Positions 12,115 to 25,600 of a DNA stretch of 64,000 bases are shown here, one piece after another (the stretch's first letter is position 1; every line of letters starts with the position of its first letter). The position numbers and the translations under genes were made by a program. The notes under the pieces were generated by a model, which had not been told where the DNA came from, searched no databases, and saw only the letters and a program-made list of their open reading frames with translations. The stretch is from Lasioglossum baleicum (Eukaryota; Arthropoda; Insecta; Hymenoptera; Halictidae), in assembly GCF_051020765.1 (NCBI RefSeq), contig NW_027469104.1, forward strand, positions 124,001 through 188,000. The letters are read 5' to 3'.

Positions 12115-12380
12115 GCGTTATGCGTTATGCGTTATGCGTTATGCGTTATGCGTTATGCGTTATGCGTTATGCGTTATGCGTTATGCGTTATGCGTTATGC
12201 GTTATGCGTTATGCGTTATGCGTTATGCGTTATGCGTTATGCGTTATGCGTTATGCGTTATGCGTTATGCGTTATGCGTTATGCGTTATGCGTTATGCGA
12301 TATGCGTCATTCGTTATGCGTTATCCGTTATGCGTTATGCGTTATGCGTTATGCGTTATGCGTTATGCGTTATGCGTTAT

Positions 12381-12562
12381 GCGTTACGCGTTATGCGTTA
12401 TGCGTTATGCGTTATCCGTTATGCGTTACGCGTTATGCGTTATGCGTTATGCGTTATGCGTTATGCGTCATGCGTTATCCGTTATGCGTTATGCGTTATG
12501 CGTTATGCGTTATGCGTTATGCGTTATGCGTTATGCGTTATGCGTTATGCGTTACGCTTTAT
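12381..12562 (+). repeat. D module
   Basis: From gcgttac at 12381 to gctttat at 12556-12562, directly upstream of the third class C cassette. Confidence 0.85.
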
Positions 12563-12632
12563 GCGTTATGCGTTATGCGTTATGCGTTATGCGTTATGCG
12601 TTATGCGTTATGCGTTATGCGTTATGCGTTAT

Positions 12633-12758
12633 GTGTTATGCGTTGTGCTTTACGGGTTATGCGATATGCGTTATGCGTTATGACTTTTTCATTGAGCGTT
12701 ATGCGTTGTGCGATATGCGTTATGCGTTATGCGTTATGCGTTATGCGTTATGCGATAT
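12633..12758 (+). repeat. Divergent cassette C (copy 3)
   Basis: gactttt at 12682 and the closing gcgatat at 12752. Its distant gcattat at 12906 is one unit closer than in the other two C copies. Confidence 0.92.
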
Positions 12759-14214
12759 GCGTTATGCGTTATGCGTTATGCGTTATGCGTTATGCGTTAT
12801 GCGTTATGCGTTATGCGTTATGCGTTATGCGTTATGCGTTATGCGTTATGCGTTATGCGTTATGCGTTATGCGTTATGCGTTATGCGTTATGCGTTATGC
12901 GTTATGCATTATGCGTTATGCGTTATGCGTTATGCGTTATGCGTTATGCGTTATGCGTTATGCGTTATGCGTTATGCGTTATGCGTTATGCGTTATGCGT
13001 TATGCGTTATGCGTTATGCGTTATGCGTTATGCGTTATGCGTTATGCGTTATGCGTTATGCGTTATGCGTTATGCGTTATGCGTTATGCGTTATGCGTTA
13101 TGCGTTATGCGTTATGCGTTATGCGTTATCCGTTATGCGTTATGCGTTATGCGTTATGCGTTATGCGTTATGCGTTATGCGTTATTCGTTAAGCGTTATG
13201 CGTTAAGCGATATGCGTCATTCGTTATGCGTTATGCGTTATGCGTTATGCGATATGCGTCATTCGTTATGCGTTATCCGTTATGCGTTATGCGTTATGCG
13301 TTATGCGTTATGCGTTATTCGTTAAGCGTTATGCGTTATGCGATATGCGTCATTCGTTATGCGTTATGCGTTATGCGTTATGCGTTATGCGTTATGCGTT
13401 ATGCGTTATGCGTTATGCGTTATGCGTTATGCGTTATGCGTTATGCGTTATGCGTTATGCGTTATGCGTTATGCGTTATGCGTTATGCGTTATGCGTTAT
13501 GCGTTATGCGTTATGCGTTATGCGTTATGCGCTATGCGTTATGCGTTATGCGTTATGCGATATGCGTCATGCGTTAAGCGTTATGCGTTATGCGTTATGC
13601 GTTATGCGTCATGCGTTATCCGTTATGCGTTATCCGTTATGCGTTATGCGTTATGCGTTATGCGTTATGCGTTATGCGTTATGCGTTATGCGTTATTCGT
13701 TAAGCGTTATGCGTTAAGCGATATGCGTCATTCGTTATGCGTTATGCGTTATGCGATATGCGTTATTCGTTATGCGTTATCCGTTATGCGTTATGCGTTA
13801 TGCGTTATGCGTTATGCGTTATTCGTTAAGCGTTATGCGTTATGCGATATGCGTCATTCGTTATGCGTTATGCGTTATGCGTTATGCGATATGCGTCATT
13901 CGTTATGCGTTATGCGTTATGCGTTATGCGTTATGCGTTATTCGTTAAGCGTTATGCGTTATGCGTTATGCGTTATGCGTTATGCGTTATGCGTTATGCG
14001 TTATGCGTTATGCGTTATTCGTTAAGCGTTATGCGTTATGCGATATGCGTCATTCGTTATGCGTTATGCGTTATGCGATATGCGTCATTCGTTATGCGTT
14101 ATGCGTTATGCGTTATGCGTTATGCGTTATGCGTTATGCGTTATTCGTTAAGCGTTATGCGTTATGCGTTATGCATTTTGCGTTATGCGTTATGCGTTAT
14201 CCGTTATACGTTAT

Positions 14215-14389
14215 GTGTTATGCGTTGTGCTTTACGGGTTATGCGATATGCGTTATGCGTTATGACTTTTTCATTGAGCGTTATGCGTTATGCGTAATGC
14301 GTTATGCATTATGCGTTATGCGTTATGCGTAATGCGTTATGAGTAATGTGTCATGCGTTATGCGTTATGGGTTATGCGTTATGCGATAT
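14215..14389 (+). repeat. Divergent cassette A2a (copy 2)
   Basis: gactttt at 14264. It has acgttat directly before the core and gggttat three plain units after the final gcgatat, as in the copy at 4586. gcatttt precedes it. Confidence 0.93.
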
Positions 14390-15964
14390 GCGTTATGCGT
14401 TATGCGTTATGGGTTATGCGTTATGCGTTATGCGTTATGCGTTATGCGTTATGCGTTATGCGTTATGCGTTATGCGTTATGCGTTATGCGTTATGCGTTA
14501 TGCGTTATGCGTTATGCGTTATCCGTTATGCGTTATGCGTTATGCGTTATGCGTTATGCGTTATGCGTTATGCGTTATTCGTTAAGCGTTATGCGTTAAG
14601 CGATATGCGTCATTCGTTATGCGTTATGCGTTATGCGTTATGCGATATGCGTCATTCGTTATGCGTTATCCGTTATGCGTTATGCGTTATGCGTTATGCG
14701 TTATTCGTTAAGCGTTATGCGTTATGCGATATGCGTCATTCGTTATGCGTTATGCGTTATGCGTTATGCGTTATGCGTTATGCGTTATGCGTTATGCGTT
14801 ATGCGTTATGCGTTATGCGTCATGCGTTATGCGTTATGCGTTATGCGTTATGCGTTATGCGTTATGCGTTATGCGTTATGCGTTATGCGTTATGCGCTAT
14901 GCGTTATGCGTTATGCGTTATGCGATATGCGTCATGCGTTAAGCGTTATGCGTTATGCGTTATGCGTTATGCGTCATGCGTTATCCGTTATGCGTTATCC
15001 GTTATGCGTTATGCGTTATGCGTTATGCGTTATGCGTTATGCGTTATTCGTTAAGCGTTATGCGTTAAGCGATATGCGTCATTCGTTATGCGTTATGCGT
15101 TATGCGATATGCGTCATTCGTTATGCGTTATCCGTTATGCGTTATGCGTTATGCGTTATGCGTTATTCGTTAAGCGTTATGCGTTATGCGATATGCGTCA
15201 TTCGTTATGCGTTATGCGTTATGCGTTATGCGATATGCGTCATTCGTTATGCGTTATGCGTTATGCGTTATGCGTTATGCGTTATTCGTTAAGCGTTATG
15301 CGTTATGCGTTATGCGTTATGCGTTATGCGTTATGCGTTATGCGTTATGGGTTATGCGTTATGCGTTATGCGTTATGCGTTATGCGTTATGCGTTATGCG
15401 TTATTCGTTAAGCGTTATGCGTTATGCGTTATGCGTTATGCGTTATGGGTTATGCGTTATGCGTTATGCGTTATGCGTTATGCGTTATGGGTTATGCGTT
15501 ATGCGTTATGCGTTATGCGTTATGCGTTATGCGCTATGCGTTATGCGTTATGCGTTATGCGATATGCGTCATGCGTTATGCGTTATGCGTTATGCGTTAT
15601 GCGTTATGCGTTATCCGTTATGCGTTATGCGTTATGCGTTATGCGTTATGCGTTATGCGTTATTCGTTAAGCGTTATGCGTTAAGCGATATGCGTCATTC
15701 GTTATGCGTTATGCGTTATGCGTTATGCGATATGCGTCATTCGTTATGCGTTATCCGTTATGCGTTATGCGTTATGCGTTATGCGTTATGCGTTATGCGT
15801 TATGCGTTATTCGTTAATCGTTATGCGTTATGCGTTATTCGTTAAGCGTTATGCGTTATGCGTTATGCATTTTGCGTTATGCGTTATGCGTTATCCGTTA
15901 TGCGTTATGCGTTATGCGTTATGCGTTATGCGTTATGCGTTATGCGTTATGCGTTATGCGTTAT

Positions 15965-16139
15965 GTGTTATGCGTTGTGCTTTACGGGTTATGCGATATG
16001 CGTTATGCGTTATGACTTTTTCATTGAGCGTTATGCGTTATGCGTAATGCGTTATGCATTATGCGTTATGCGTTATGCGTAATGCGTTATGAGTAATGTG
16101 TCATGCGTTATGCGTTATGGGTTATGCGTTATGCGATAT
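15965..16139 (+). repeat. Divergent cassette A1 (copy 6)
   Basis: gactttt at 16014. It is preceded by gcatttt (15867) and the tcgttaa-tcgttat pair (15811), and followed by 35 plain units (16140-16384). Confidence 0.93.
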
Positions 16140-17083
16140 GCGTTATGCGTTATGCGTTATGCGTTATGCGTTATGCGTTATGCGTTATGCGTTATGCGTT
16201 ATGCGTTATGCGTTATGCGTTATGCGTTATGCGTTATGCGTTATGCGTTATGCGTTATGCGTTATGCGTTATGCGTTATGCGTTATGCGTTATGCGTTAT
16301 GCGTTATGCGTTATGCGTTATGCGTTATGCGTTATGCGTTATGCGTTATGCGTTATGCGTTATGCGTTATGCGTTATGCGTTATGCGATATGCGTCATTC
16401 GTTATGCGTTATGCGTTATGCGTTATGCGTTATGCGTTATGCGTTATGCGTTATGCGTTATGCGTTATTCGTTAAGCGTTATGCGTTATGCGATATGCGT
16501 CATTCGTTATGCGTTATGCGTTATGCGTTATGCGATATGCGTCATTCGTTATGCGTTATGCGTTATGCGTTATGCGTTATGCGTTATGCGTTATGCGTTA
16601 TGCGTTATGCGTTATGCGTTATGCGTTTGCGTTATGCGTTATGCGTTATGCGTTATGCGTTATGCGTTATGCGTTATGCGTTATGGGTTATGGGTTATGC
16701 GTTATGCGTTATGCGTCATGCGTTATCCGTTATGCGTTATCCGTTATGCGTTATGCGTTATGCGTTATGCGTTATGCGTTATGCGTTATGCGTTATTCGT
16801 TAAGCGTTATGCGTTATGCGATATGCGTCATTCGTTATGCGTTATGCGTTATGCGTTATGCGATATGCGTCATTCGTTATGCGTTATGCGTTATGCGTTA
16901 TGCGTTATGCGTTATGCGTTATGCGTTATGCGTTATGCGTTATGCGTTATGCGTTATGCGTTATTCGTTAAGCGTTATGCGTTATGCGTTATTCGTTAAG
17001 CATTATGCGTTATGCGTTATGCATTTTGCGTTATGCGTTACGCGTTATGCGTTATGCGTTATGCGTTATGCGTTATGCGTTAT

Positions 17084-17300
17084 GCGTTAAGCATTATACG
17101 TTATTCGTTATGCGTTATGTGTTATGCGTTATGCGTTATGTGTTATGCGTTGTGCTTTACGGGTTATGCGATATGCGTTATGCGTTATGACTTTTTCATT
17201 GAGCGATATGCGTTATACGTTATGCGATATGCGTTATTCGTTATGCGTTATGCGTTATGCGTTATGCGTTATCCGTTATCCGTTATGCGTTACGCGAAAT
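17084..17300 (+). repeat. Divergent cassette B1 (copy 3)
   Basis: gactttt at 17189; gcgaaat at 17294-17300 (+105). A perfect run of 54 plain units begins at the next base. Confidence 0.93.
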
Positions 17301-18266
17301 GCGTTATGCGTTATGCGTTATGCGTTATGCGTTATGCGTTATGCGTTATGCGTTATGCGTTATGCGTTATGCGTTATGCGTTATGCGTTATGCGTTATGC
17401 GTTATGCGTTATGCGTTATGCGTTATGCGTTATGCGTTATGCGTTATGCGTTATGCGTTATGCGTTATGCGTTATGCGTTATGCGTTATGCGTTATGCGT
17501 TATGCGTTATGCGTTATGCGTTATGCGTTATGCGTTATGCGTTATGCGTTATGCGTTATGCGTTATGCGTTATGCGTTATGCGTTATGCGTTATGCGTTA
17601 TGCGTTATGCGTTATGCGTTATGCGTTATGCGTTATGCGTTATGCGTTATGCGTTATGCGTTATGCGTTATGCGTTATTCGTTAAGCGTTATGCGTTATG
17701 CGTTATGCGTTATGCGTTATGCGTTATGGGTTATGCGTTATGCGTTATGCGTTATGCGTTATGCGTTATTCGTTAAGCGTTATGCGTTATGCGTTATGCG
17801 TTATGCGTTATGGGTTATGCGTTATGCGTTATGCGTTATGCGTTATGCGTTATGGGTTATGCGTTATGCGTTATGCGTTATGCGTTATGCGTTATGCGCT
17901 ATGCGTTATGCGTTATGCGTTATGCGATATGCGTCATGCGTTAAGCGTTATGCGTTATGCGTAATGAGTTATGCGTCATGCGTTATCCGTTATGCGTTAT
18001 CCGTTATGCGTTATGCGTTATGCGTTATGCGTTATGCGTTATGCGTTATTCGTTAAGCGTTATGCGTTATGCGATATGCGTCATTCGTTATGCGTTATGC
18101 GTTATGCGATATGCGTCATTCGTTATGCGTTATGCGTTATGCGTTATGCGTTATGCGTTATGCGTTATGCGTTATGCGTTATTCGTTAAGCGTTATGCGT
18201 TATGCGTTATGCATTTTGCGTTATGCGTTATGCGTTATCCGTTATGCGTTATGCGTTATGCGTTTT
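17301..18266 (+). repeat. B1-to-A2b linker with gagttat marker
   Basis: 54 perfect plain units (17301-17678) are followed by tcgttaa, gggttat units, gcgctat, a gcgatat-gcgtcat-gcgttaa step, then gcgtaat and a rare gagttat (17966-17972). A double triad and gcatttt (18211) come next. The same order with gagttat recurs at 36082 and 43779, each between a B1 and an A2b cassette, so this linker belongs to a B1-A2b module present three times. No gene is visible. Confidence 0.85.
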
Positions 18267-18441
18267 GTGTTATGCGTTGTGCTTTACGGGTTATGCGATA
18301 TGCGTTATGCGTTATGACTTTTTCATTGAGCGTTATGCGTTATGCGTAATGCGTTATGCATTATGCGTTATGCGTTATGCGTAATGCGTTATGAGTAATG
18401 TGTCATGCGTTATGCGTTATGGGTTATGCGTTATGCGATAT
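18267..18441 (+). repeat. Divergent cassette A2b (copy 1)
   Basis: gactttt at 18316. Class A2b has gcgtttt directly before the core's gtgttat plus the downstream gggttat of A2. gcatttt lies at 18211. Confidence 0.93.
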
Positions 18442-19105
18442 GCGTTATGCGTTATGCGTTATGGGTTATGCGTTATGCGTTATGCGTTATGCGTTATGCG
18501 TTATGCGTTATGCGTTATGCGTTATGCGTTATGCGTTATGCGTTATGCGTTATGCGTTATGCGTTATGCGTCATTCGTTATGCGTTATGCGTTATGCGTT
18601 ATGCGTTATGCGTTATGCGTTATGCGTTTGCGTTATGCGTTATGCGTTATGCGTTATGCGTTATGCGTTATGCGTTATGCGTTATGCGTTATGCGTTATG
18701 CGTTATGGGTTATGGGTTATGCGTTATGCGTTATGCGTCATGCGTTATCCGTTATGCGTTATCCGTTATGCGTTATGCGTTATGCGTTATGCGTTATGCG
18801 TTATGCGTTATTCGTTAAGCGTTATGCGTTATGCGATATGCGTCATTCGTTATGCGTTATGCGTTATGCGTTATGCGATATGCGTCATTCGTTATGCGTT
18901 ATGCGTTATGCGTTATGCGTTATGCGTTATGCGTTATGCGTTATGCGTTATGCGTTATGCGTTATGCGTTATGCGTTATTCGTTAAGCGTTATGCGTTAT
19001 GCGTTATTCGTTAAGCGTTATGCGTTATGCGTTATGCATTTTGCGTTATGCGTTACGCGTTATGCGTTATGCGTTATGCGTTATGCGTTATGCGTTATGC
19101 GTTAT

Positions 19106-19329
19106 GCGTTAAGCATTATACGTTATGCGTTATGCGTTATGTGTTATGCGTTATGCGTTATGTGTTATGCGTTGTGCTTTACGGGTTATGCGATATGCGT
19201 TATGCGTTATGACTTTTTCATTGAGCGATATGCGTTATACGTTATGCGATATGCGTTATTCGTTATGCGTTATGCGTTATGCGTTATGCGTTATGCGTTA
19301 TCCGTTATCCGTTATGCGTTACGCGAAAT
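19106..19329 (+). repeat. Divergent cassette B2 (copy 1)
   Basis: 32 units with gactttt at 19211. It differs from B1 at two separated places: the unit after acgttat in the left arm is plain instead of tcgttat, and one extra plain unit puts gcgaaat at +112 (19323). Confidence 0.93.
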
Positions 19330-20953
19330 GCGTTATGCGTTATGCGTTATGCGTTATGCGTTATGCGTTATGCGTTATGCGTTATGCGTTATGCGTTATG
19401 CGTTATGCGTTATGCGTTATGCGTTATGCGTTATGCGTTATGCGTTATGCGTTATGCGTTATGCGTTATGCGTTATGCGTTATGCGTTATGCGTTATGCG
19501 TTATGCGTTATGCGTTATGCGTTATGCGTTATGCGTTATGCGTTATGCGTTATGCGTTATGCGTTATGCGTTATCCGTTATGCGTTATGCGTTATGCGTT
19601 ATGCGTTATGCGTTATGCGTTATTCGTTAAGCGTTATGCGTTAAGCGATATGCGTCATTCGTTATGCGTTATGCGTTATGCGTTATGCGATATGCGTCAT
19701 TCGTTATGCGTTATCCGTTATGCGTTATGCGTTATGCGTTATGCGTTATGCGTTATTCGTTAAGCGTTATGCGTTATGCGATATGCGTCATTCGTTATGC
19801 GTTATGCGTTATGCGTTATGCGTTATGCGTTATGCGTTATGCGTTATGCGTTATGCGTTATGCGTTATGCGTTATGCGTTATGCGTTATGCGTTATGCGT
19901 TATGCGTTATGCGTTATGCGTTATGCGTTATGCGTTATGCGTTATGCGTTATGCGTTATGCGCTATGCGTTATGCGTTATGCGTTATGCGATATGCGTCA
20001 TGCGTTAAGCGTTATGCGTTATGCGTTATGCGTTATGCGTCATGCGTTATCCGTTATGCGTTATCCGTTATGCGTTATGCGTTATGCGTTATGCGTTATG
20101 CGTTATGCGTTATGCGTTATTCGTTAAGCGTTATGCGTTAAGCGATATGCGTCATTCGTTATGCGTTATGCGTTATGCGATATGCGTTATTCGTTATGCG
20201 TTATCCGTTATGCGTTATGCGTTATGCGTTATGCGTTATGCGTTATGCGTTATTCGTTAAGCGTTATGCGTTATGCGATATGCGTCATTCGTTATGCGTT
20301 ATGCGTTATGCGTTATGCGATATGCGTCATTCGTTATGCGTTATGCGTTATGCGTTATGCGTTATGCGTTATGCGTTATTCGTTAAGCGTTATGCGTTAT
20401 GCGTTATGCGTTATGCGTTATGCGTTATGCGTTATGGGTTATGCGTTATGCGTTATGCGTTATGCGTTATGCGTTATGCGTTATTCGTTAAGCGTTATGC
20501 GTTATGCGTTATGCGTTATGCGTTATGGGTTATGCGTTATGCGTTATGCGTTATGCGTTATGCGTTATGGGTTATGCGTTATGCGTTATGCGTTATGCGT
20601 TATGCGTTATGCGCTATGCGTTATGCGTTATGCGTTATGCGATATGCGTCATGCGTTAAGCGTTATGCGTTATGCGTAATGCGTTATGCGTCATGCGTTA
20701 TCCGTTATGCGTTATCCGTTATGCGTTATGCGTTATGCGCTATGCGTTATGCGTTATGCGTTATTCGTTAAGCGTTATGCGTTATGCGATATGCGTCATT
20801 CGTTATGCGTTATGCGTTATGCGATATGCGTCATTCGTTATGCGTTATGCGTTATGCGTTATGCGTTATGCGTTATGCGTTATTCGTTAAGCGTTATGCG
20901 TTATGCGTTATGCATTTTGCGTTATGCGTTATGCGTTATCCGTTATACGTTAT

Positions 20954-21128
20954 GTGTTATGCGTTGTGCTTTACGGGTTATGCGATATGCGTTATGCGTT
21001 ATGACTTTTTCATTGAGCGTTATGCGTTATGCGTAATGCGTTATGCATTATGCGTTATGCGTTATGCGTAATGCGTTATGAGTAATGTGTCATGCGTTAT
21101 GCGTTATGGGTTATGCGTTATGCGATAT
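20954..21128 (+). repeat. Divergent cassette A2a (copy 3)
   Basis: gactttt at 21003; acgttat before the core and gggttat after the tail. gcatttt lies at 20910. Confidence 0.93.
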
Positions 21129-22724
21129 GCGTTATGCGTTATGCGTTATGGGTTATGCGTTATGCGTTATGCGTTATGCGTTATGCGTTATGCGTTATGC
21201 GTTATGCGTTATGCGTTATGCGTTATGCGTTATGCGTTATGCGTTATGCGTTATGCGTTATGCGTTATGCGTTATCCGTTATGCGTTATGCGTTATGCGT
21301 TATGCGTTATGCGTTATGCGTTATGCGTTATGCGTTATGCGTTATGCGTTATTCGTTAAGCGTTATGCGTTAAGCGATATGCGTCATTCGTTATGCGTTA
21401 TGCGTTATGCGTTATGCGATATGCGTCATTCGTTATGCGTTATCCGTTATGCGTTATGCGTTATGCGTTATGCGTTATTCGTTAAGCGTTATGCGTTATG
21501 CGATATGCGTCATTCGTTATGCGTTATGCGTTATGCGTTATGCGTTATGCGTTATGCGTTATGCGTTATGCGTTATGCGTTATGCGTTATGCGTTATGCG
21601 TTATGCGTTATGCGTTATGCGTTATGCGTTATGCGTTATGCGTTATGCGTTATGCGTTATGCGTTATGCGCTATGCGTTATGCGTTATGCGTTATGCGAT
21701 ATGCGTCATGCGTTAAGCGTTATGCGTTATGCGTTATGCGTTATGCGTCATGCGTTATCCGTTATGCGTTATCCGTTATGCGTTATGCGTTATGCGTTAT
21801 GCGTTATGCGTTATGCGTTATGCGTTATGCGTTATGCGTTATGCGTTATTCGTTAAGCGTTATGCGTTAAGCGATATGCGTCATTCGTTATGCGTTATGC
21901 GTTATGCGATATGCGTCATTCGTTATGCGTTATCCGTTATGCGTTATGCGTTATGCGTTATGCGTTATTCGTTAAGCGTTATGCGTTATGCGATATGCGT
22001 CATTCGTTATGCGTTATGCGTTATGCGTTATGCGATATGCGTCATTCGTTATGCGTTATGCGTTATGCGTTATGCGTTATGCGTTATGCGTTATTCGTTA
22101 AGCGTTATGCGTTATGCGTTATGCGTTATGCGTTATGCGTTATGGGTTATGCGTTATGCGTTATGCGTTATGCGTTATGCGTTATGCGTTATGCGTTATG
22201 CGTTATGCGTTATGCGTTATGCGTTATTCGTTAAGCGTTATGCGTTATGCGTTATGCGTTATGCGTTATGGGTTATGCGTTATGCGTTATGCGTTATGCG
22301 TTATGCGTTATGGGTTATGCGTTATGCGTTATGCGTTATGCGTTATGCGTTATGCGTTATGCGCTATGCGTTATGCGTTATGCGTTATGCGATATGCGTC
22401 ATGCGTTAAGCGTTATGCGTTATGCGTAATGCGTTATGCGTCATGCGTTATCCGTTATGCGTTATCCGTTATGCGTTATGCGTTATGCGTTATGCGTTAT
22501 GCGTTATGCGTTATTCGTTAAGCGTTATGCGTTATGCGATATGCGTCATTCGTTATGCGTTATGCGTTATGCGATATGCGTCATTCGTTATGCGTTATGC
22601 GTTATGCGTTATGCGTTATGCGTTATGCGTTATGCGTTATTCGTTAAGCGTTATGCGTTATGCGTTATGCATTTTGCGTTATGCGTTATGCGTTATCCGT
22701 TATGCGTTATGCGTTATGCGTTAT

Positions 22725-22899
22725 GTGTTATGCGTTGTGCTTTACGGGTTATGCGATATGCGTTATGCGTTATGACTTTTTCATTGAGCGTTATGCGTTA
22801 TGCGTAATGCGTTATGCATTATGCGTTATGCGTTATGCGTAATGCGTTATGAGTAATGTGTCATGCGTTATGCGTTATGGGTTATGCGTTATGCGATAT
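22725..22899 (+). repeat. Divergent cassette A3 (copy 1)
   Basis: gactttt at 22774. The unit right after the final gcgatat is gtgttat; only the copy at 29024 shares this. gcatttt lies at 22669. Confidence 0.93.
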
Positions 22900-23480
22900 G
22901 TGTTATGCGTTATGCGTTATGCGTTATGCGTTATGCGTTATGCGTTATGCGTTATGCGTTATGCGTTATGCGTTATGCGTTATGCGTTATGCGTTATGCG
23001 TTATGCGTTATGCGTTATGCGTTATGCGTTATGCGTTATGCGTTATGCGTTATGCGTTATGCGTTATGCGTTATGCGTTATGCGTTATGCGTTATGCGTT
23101 ATGCGTTATGCGTTATGCGTTATGCGTTATGCGTTATGCGTTATGCGTTATGCGTTATGCGTTATGCGTTATGCGTTATGCGTTAAGCGATATGCGTCAT
23201 TCGTTATGCGTTATGCGTTATGCGTTATGCGATATGCGTCATTCGTTATGCGTTATCCGTTATGCGTTATGCGTTATGCGTTATGCGTTATGCGTTATTC
23301 GTTAAGCGTTATGCGTTATGCGATATGCGTCATTCGTTATGCGTTATGCGTTATGCGTTATGCGATATGCGTCATTCGTTATGCGTTATGCGTTATGCGT
23401 TATGCGTTATGCGTTATTCGTTAAGCGTTATGCGTTATGCGTTATGCGTTATGCGTTATGCGTTATGGGTTATGGGTTAT

Positions 23481-23921
23481 GCGTTATGCGTTATGCGTTA
23501 TGCGTTATGCGTTATGCGTTATGCGTTATGCGTTATGCGTTATGCGTTATGCGTTATGCGTTATGCGTTATGCGTTATGCGTTATGCGTTATGCGTTATG
23601 CGTTATGCGTTATGCGTTATGCGTTATGCGTTATGCGTTATGCGTTATGCGTTATGCGTTATGCGTTATGCGTTATGCGTTATGCGTTATGCGTTATGCG
23701 TTATGCGTTATGCGTTATGCGTTATGCGTTATGCGTTATGCGTTATGCGTTATGCGTTATGCGTTATGCGTTATGCGTTATGCGTTATGCGTTATGCGTT
23801 ATGCGTTATGCGTTATGCGTTATGCGTTATGCGTTATGCGTTATGCGTTATGCGTTATGCGTTATGCGTTATGCGTTATGCGTTATGCGTTATGCGTTAT
23901 GCGTTATGCGTTATGCGTTAT
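23481..23921 (+). repeat. Perfect run of 63 gcgttat units
   Basis: 441 bp without a substitution, bounded on the left by a gggttat doublet (23467-23480) and on the right by gcgttaa (23922). The corresponding run in HOR-II copy 2 (29745-30087, after the doublet at 29731) has 49 units. Confidence 0.95.
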
Positions 23922-24530
23922 GCGTTAAGCGATATGCGTCATTCGTTATGCGTTATGCGTTATGCGTTATGCGATATGCGTCATTCGTTATGCGTTATCC
24001 GTTATGCGTTATGCGTTATGCGTTATGCGTTATGCGTTATGCGTTATTCGTTAAGCGTTATGCGTTATGCGATATGCGTCATTCGTTATGCGTTATGCGT
24101 TATGCGTTATGCGATATGCGTCATTCGTTATGCGTTATGCGTTATGCGTTATGCGTTATGCGTTATTCGTTAAGCGTTATGCGTTATGCGTTATGCGTTA
24201 TGCGTTATGCGTTATGGGTTATGGGTTATGCGTTATGCGTTATGCGTTATGCGTTATGCGTTATGCGTTATGCGTTATGCGTTATGCGTTATGCGTTATG
24301 CGTTATGCGTTATGCGTTATGCGTTATGCGTTATGCGTTATGCGTTATGCGTTATGCGTTATGCGTTATGCGTTATGCGTTATGCGTTATGCGTTATGCG
24401 TTATGCGTTATGCGTTATGCGTTATGCGTTATGCGTTATGCGTTATTCGTTAAGCGTTATGCGTTATGCGTTATGCATTTTGCGTTATGCGTTATGCGTT
24501 ATCCGTTATGCGTTATGCGTTATGCGTTTT

Positions 24531-24705
24531 GTGTTATGCGTTGTGCTTTACGGGTTATGCGATATGCGTTATGCGTTATGACTTTTTCATTGAGCGTTAT
24601 GCGTTATGCGTAATGCGTTATGCATTATGCGTTATGCGTTATGCGTAATGCGTTATGAGTAATGTGTCATGCGTTATGCGTTATGGGTTATGCGTTATGC
24701 GATAT
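24531..24705 (+). repeat. Divergent cassette A2b (copy 2)
   Basis: gactttt at 24580; gcgtttt before the core; gcatttt at 24475. Confidence 0.93.
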
Positions 24706-25376
24706 GCGTTATGCGTTATGCGTTATGGGTTATGCGTTATGCGTTATGCGTTATGCGTTATGCGTTATGCGTTATGCGTTATGCGTTATGCGTTATGCGT
24801 TATGCGTTATGCGTTATGCGTTATGCGTTATGCGTTATGCGTCATTCGTTATGCGTTATGCGTTATGCGTTATGCGTTATGCGTTATGCGTTATGCGTTT
24901 GCGTTATGCGTTATGCGTTATGCGTTATGCGTTATGCGTTATGCGTTATGCGTTATGCGTTATGCGTTATGCGTTATGGGTTATGGGTTATGCGTTATGC
25001 GTTATGCGTCATGCGTTATCCGTTATGCGTTATCCGTTATGCGTTATGCGTTATGCGTTATGCGTTATGCGTTATGCGTTATTCGTTAAGCGTTATGCGT
25101 TATGCGATATGCGTCATTCGTTATGCGTTATGCGTTATGCGTTATGCGATATGCGTCATTCGTTATGCGTTATGCGTTATGCGTTATGCGTTATGCGTTA
25201 TGCGTTATGCGTTATGCGTTATGCGTTATGCGTTATGCGTTATGCGTTATTCGTTAAGCGTTATGCGTTATGCGTTATTCGTTAAGCGTTATGCGTTATG
25301 CGTTATGCATTTTGCGTTATGCGTTACGCGTTATGCGTTATGCGTTATGCGTTATGCGTTATGCGTTATGCGTTAT

Positions 25377-25600
25377 GCGTTAAGCATTATACGTTATGCG
25401 TTATGCGTTATGTGTTATGCGTTATGCGTTATGTGTTATGCGTTGTGCTTTACGGGTTATGCGATATGCGTTATGCGTTATGACTTTTTCATTGAGCGAT
25501 ATGCGTTATACGTTATGCGATATGCGTTATTCGTTATGCGTTATGCGTTATGCGTTATGCGTTATGCGTTATCCGTTATCCGTTATGCGTTACGCGAAAT
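25377..25600 (+). repeat. Divergent cassette B2 (copy 2)
   Basis: gactttt at 25482 and gcgaaat at 25594 (+112). The left arm has a plain unit after acgttat. Confidence 0.93.

Larger units (their letters stand above)
11940..17300 (+). repeat. HOR-I copy 2: cassettes A1, C, A2a, A1, B1
   Basis: gactttt units at 11989, 12682, 14264, 16014 and 17189. The order and first intervals match 2304-8441 with changes of one or two units, so the full HOR recurs about 9.7 kb downstream (2304 to 11989 is 9,685 bp). The A1-B1 interval lacks the D module found in copy 1. One six-base unit is at 16623. No gene is visible. Confidence 0.85.
18267..24530 (+). repeat. HOR-II copy 1: cassettes A2b, B2, A2a, A3
   Basis: gactttt units at 18316, 19211, 21003 and 22774. 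The next copy has 24580, 25482, 27260 and 29024, giving offsets of 6264, 6271, 6257 and 6250. The class order is identical, and private markers are shared, notably gtgttat after the final gcgatat in A3. A six-base unit at 18624 is followed 11 plain units later by a gggttat doublet (18707), exactly as in copy 2. A gcgctat at about 20737 is not matched in copy 2. No gene is visible. Confidence 0.9.
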
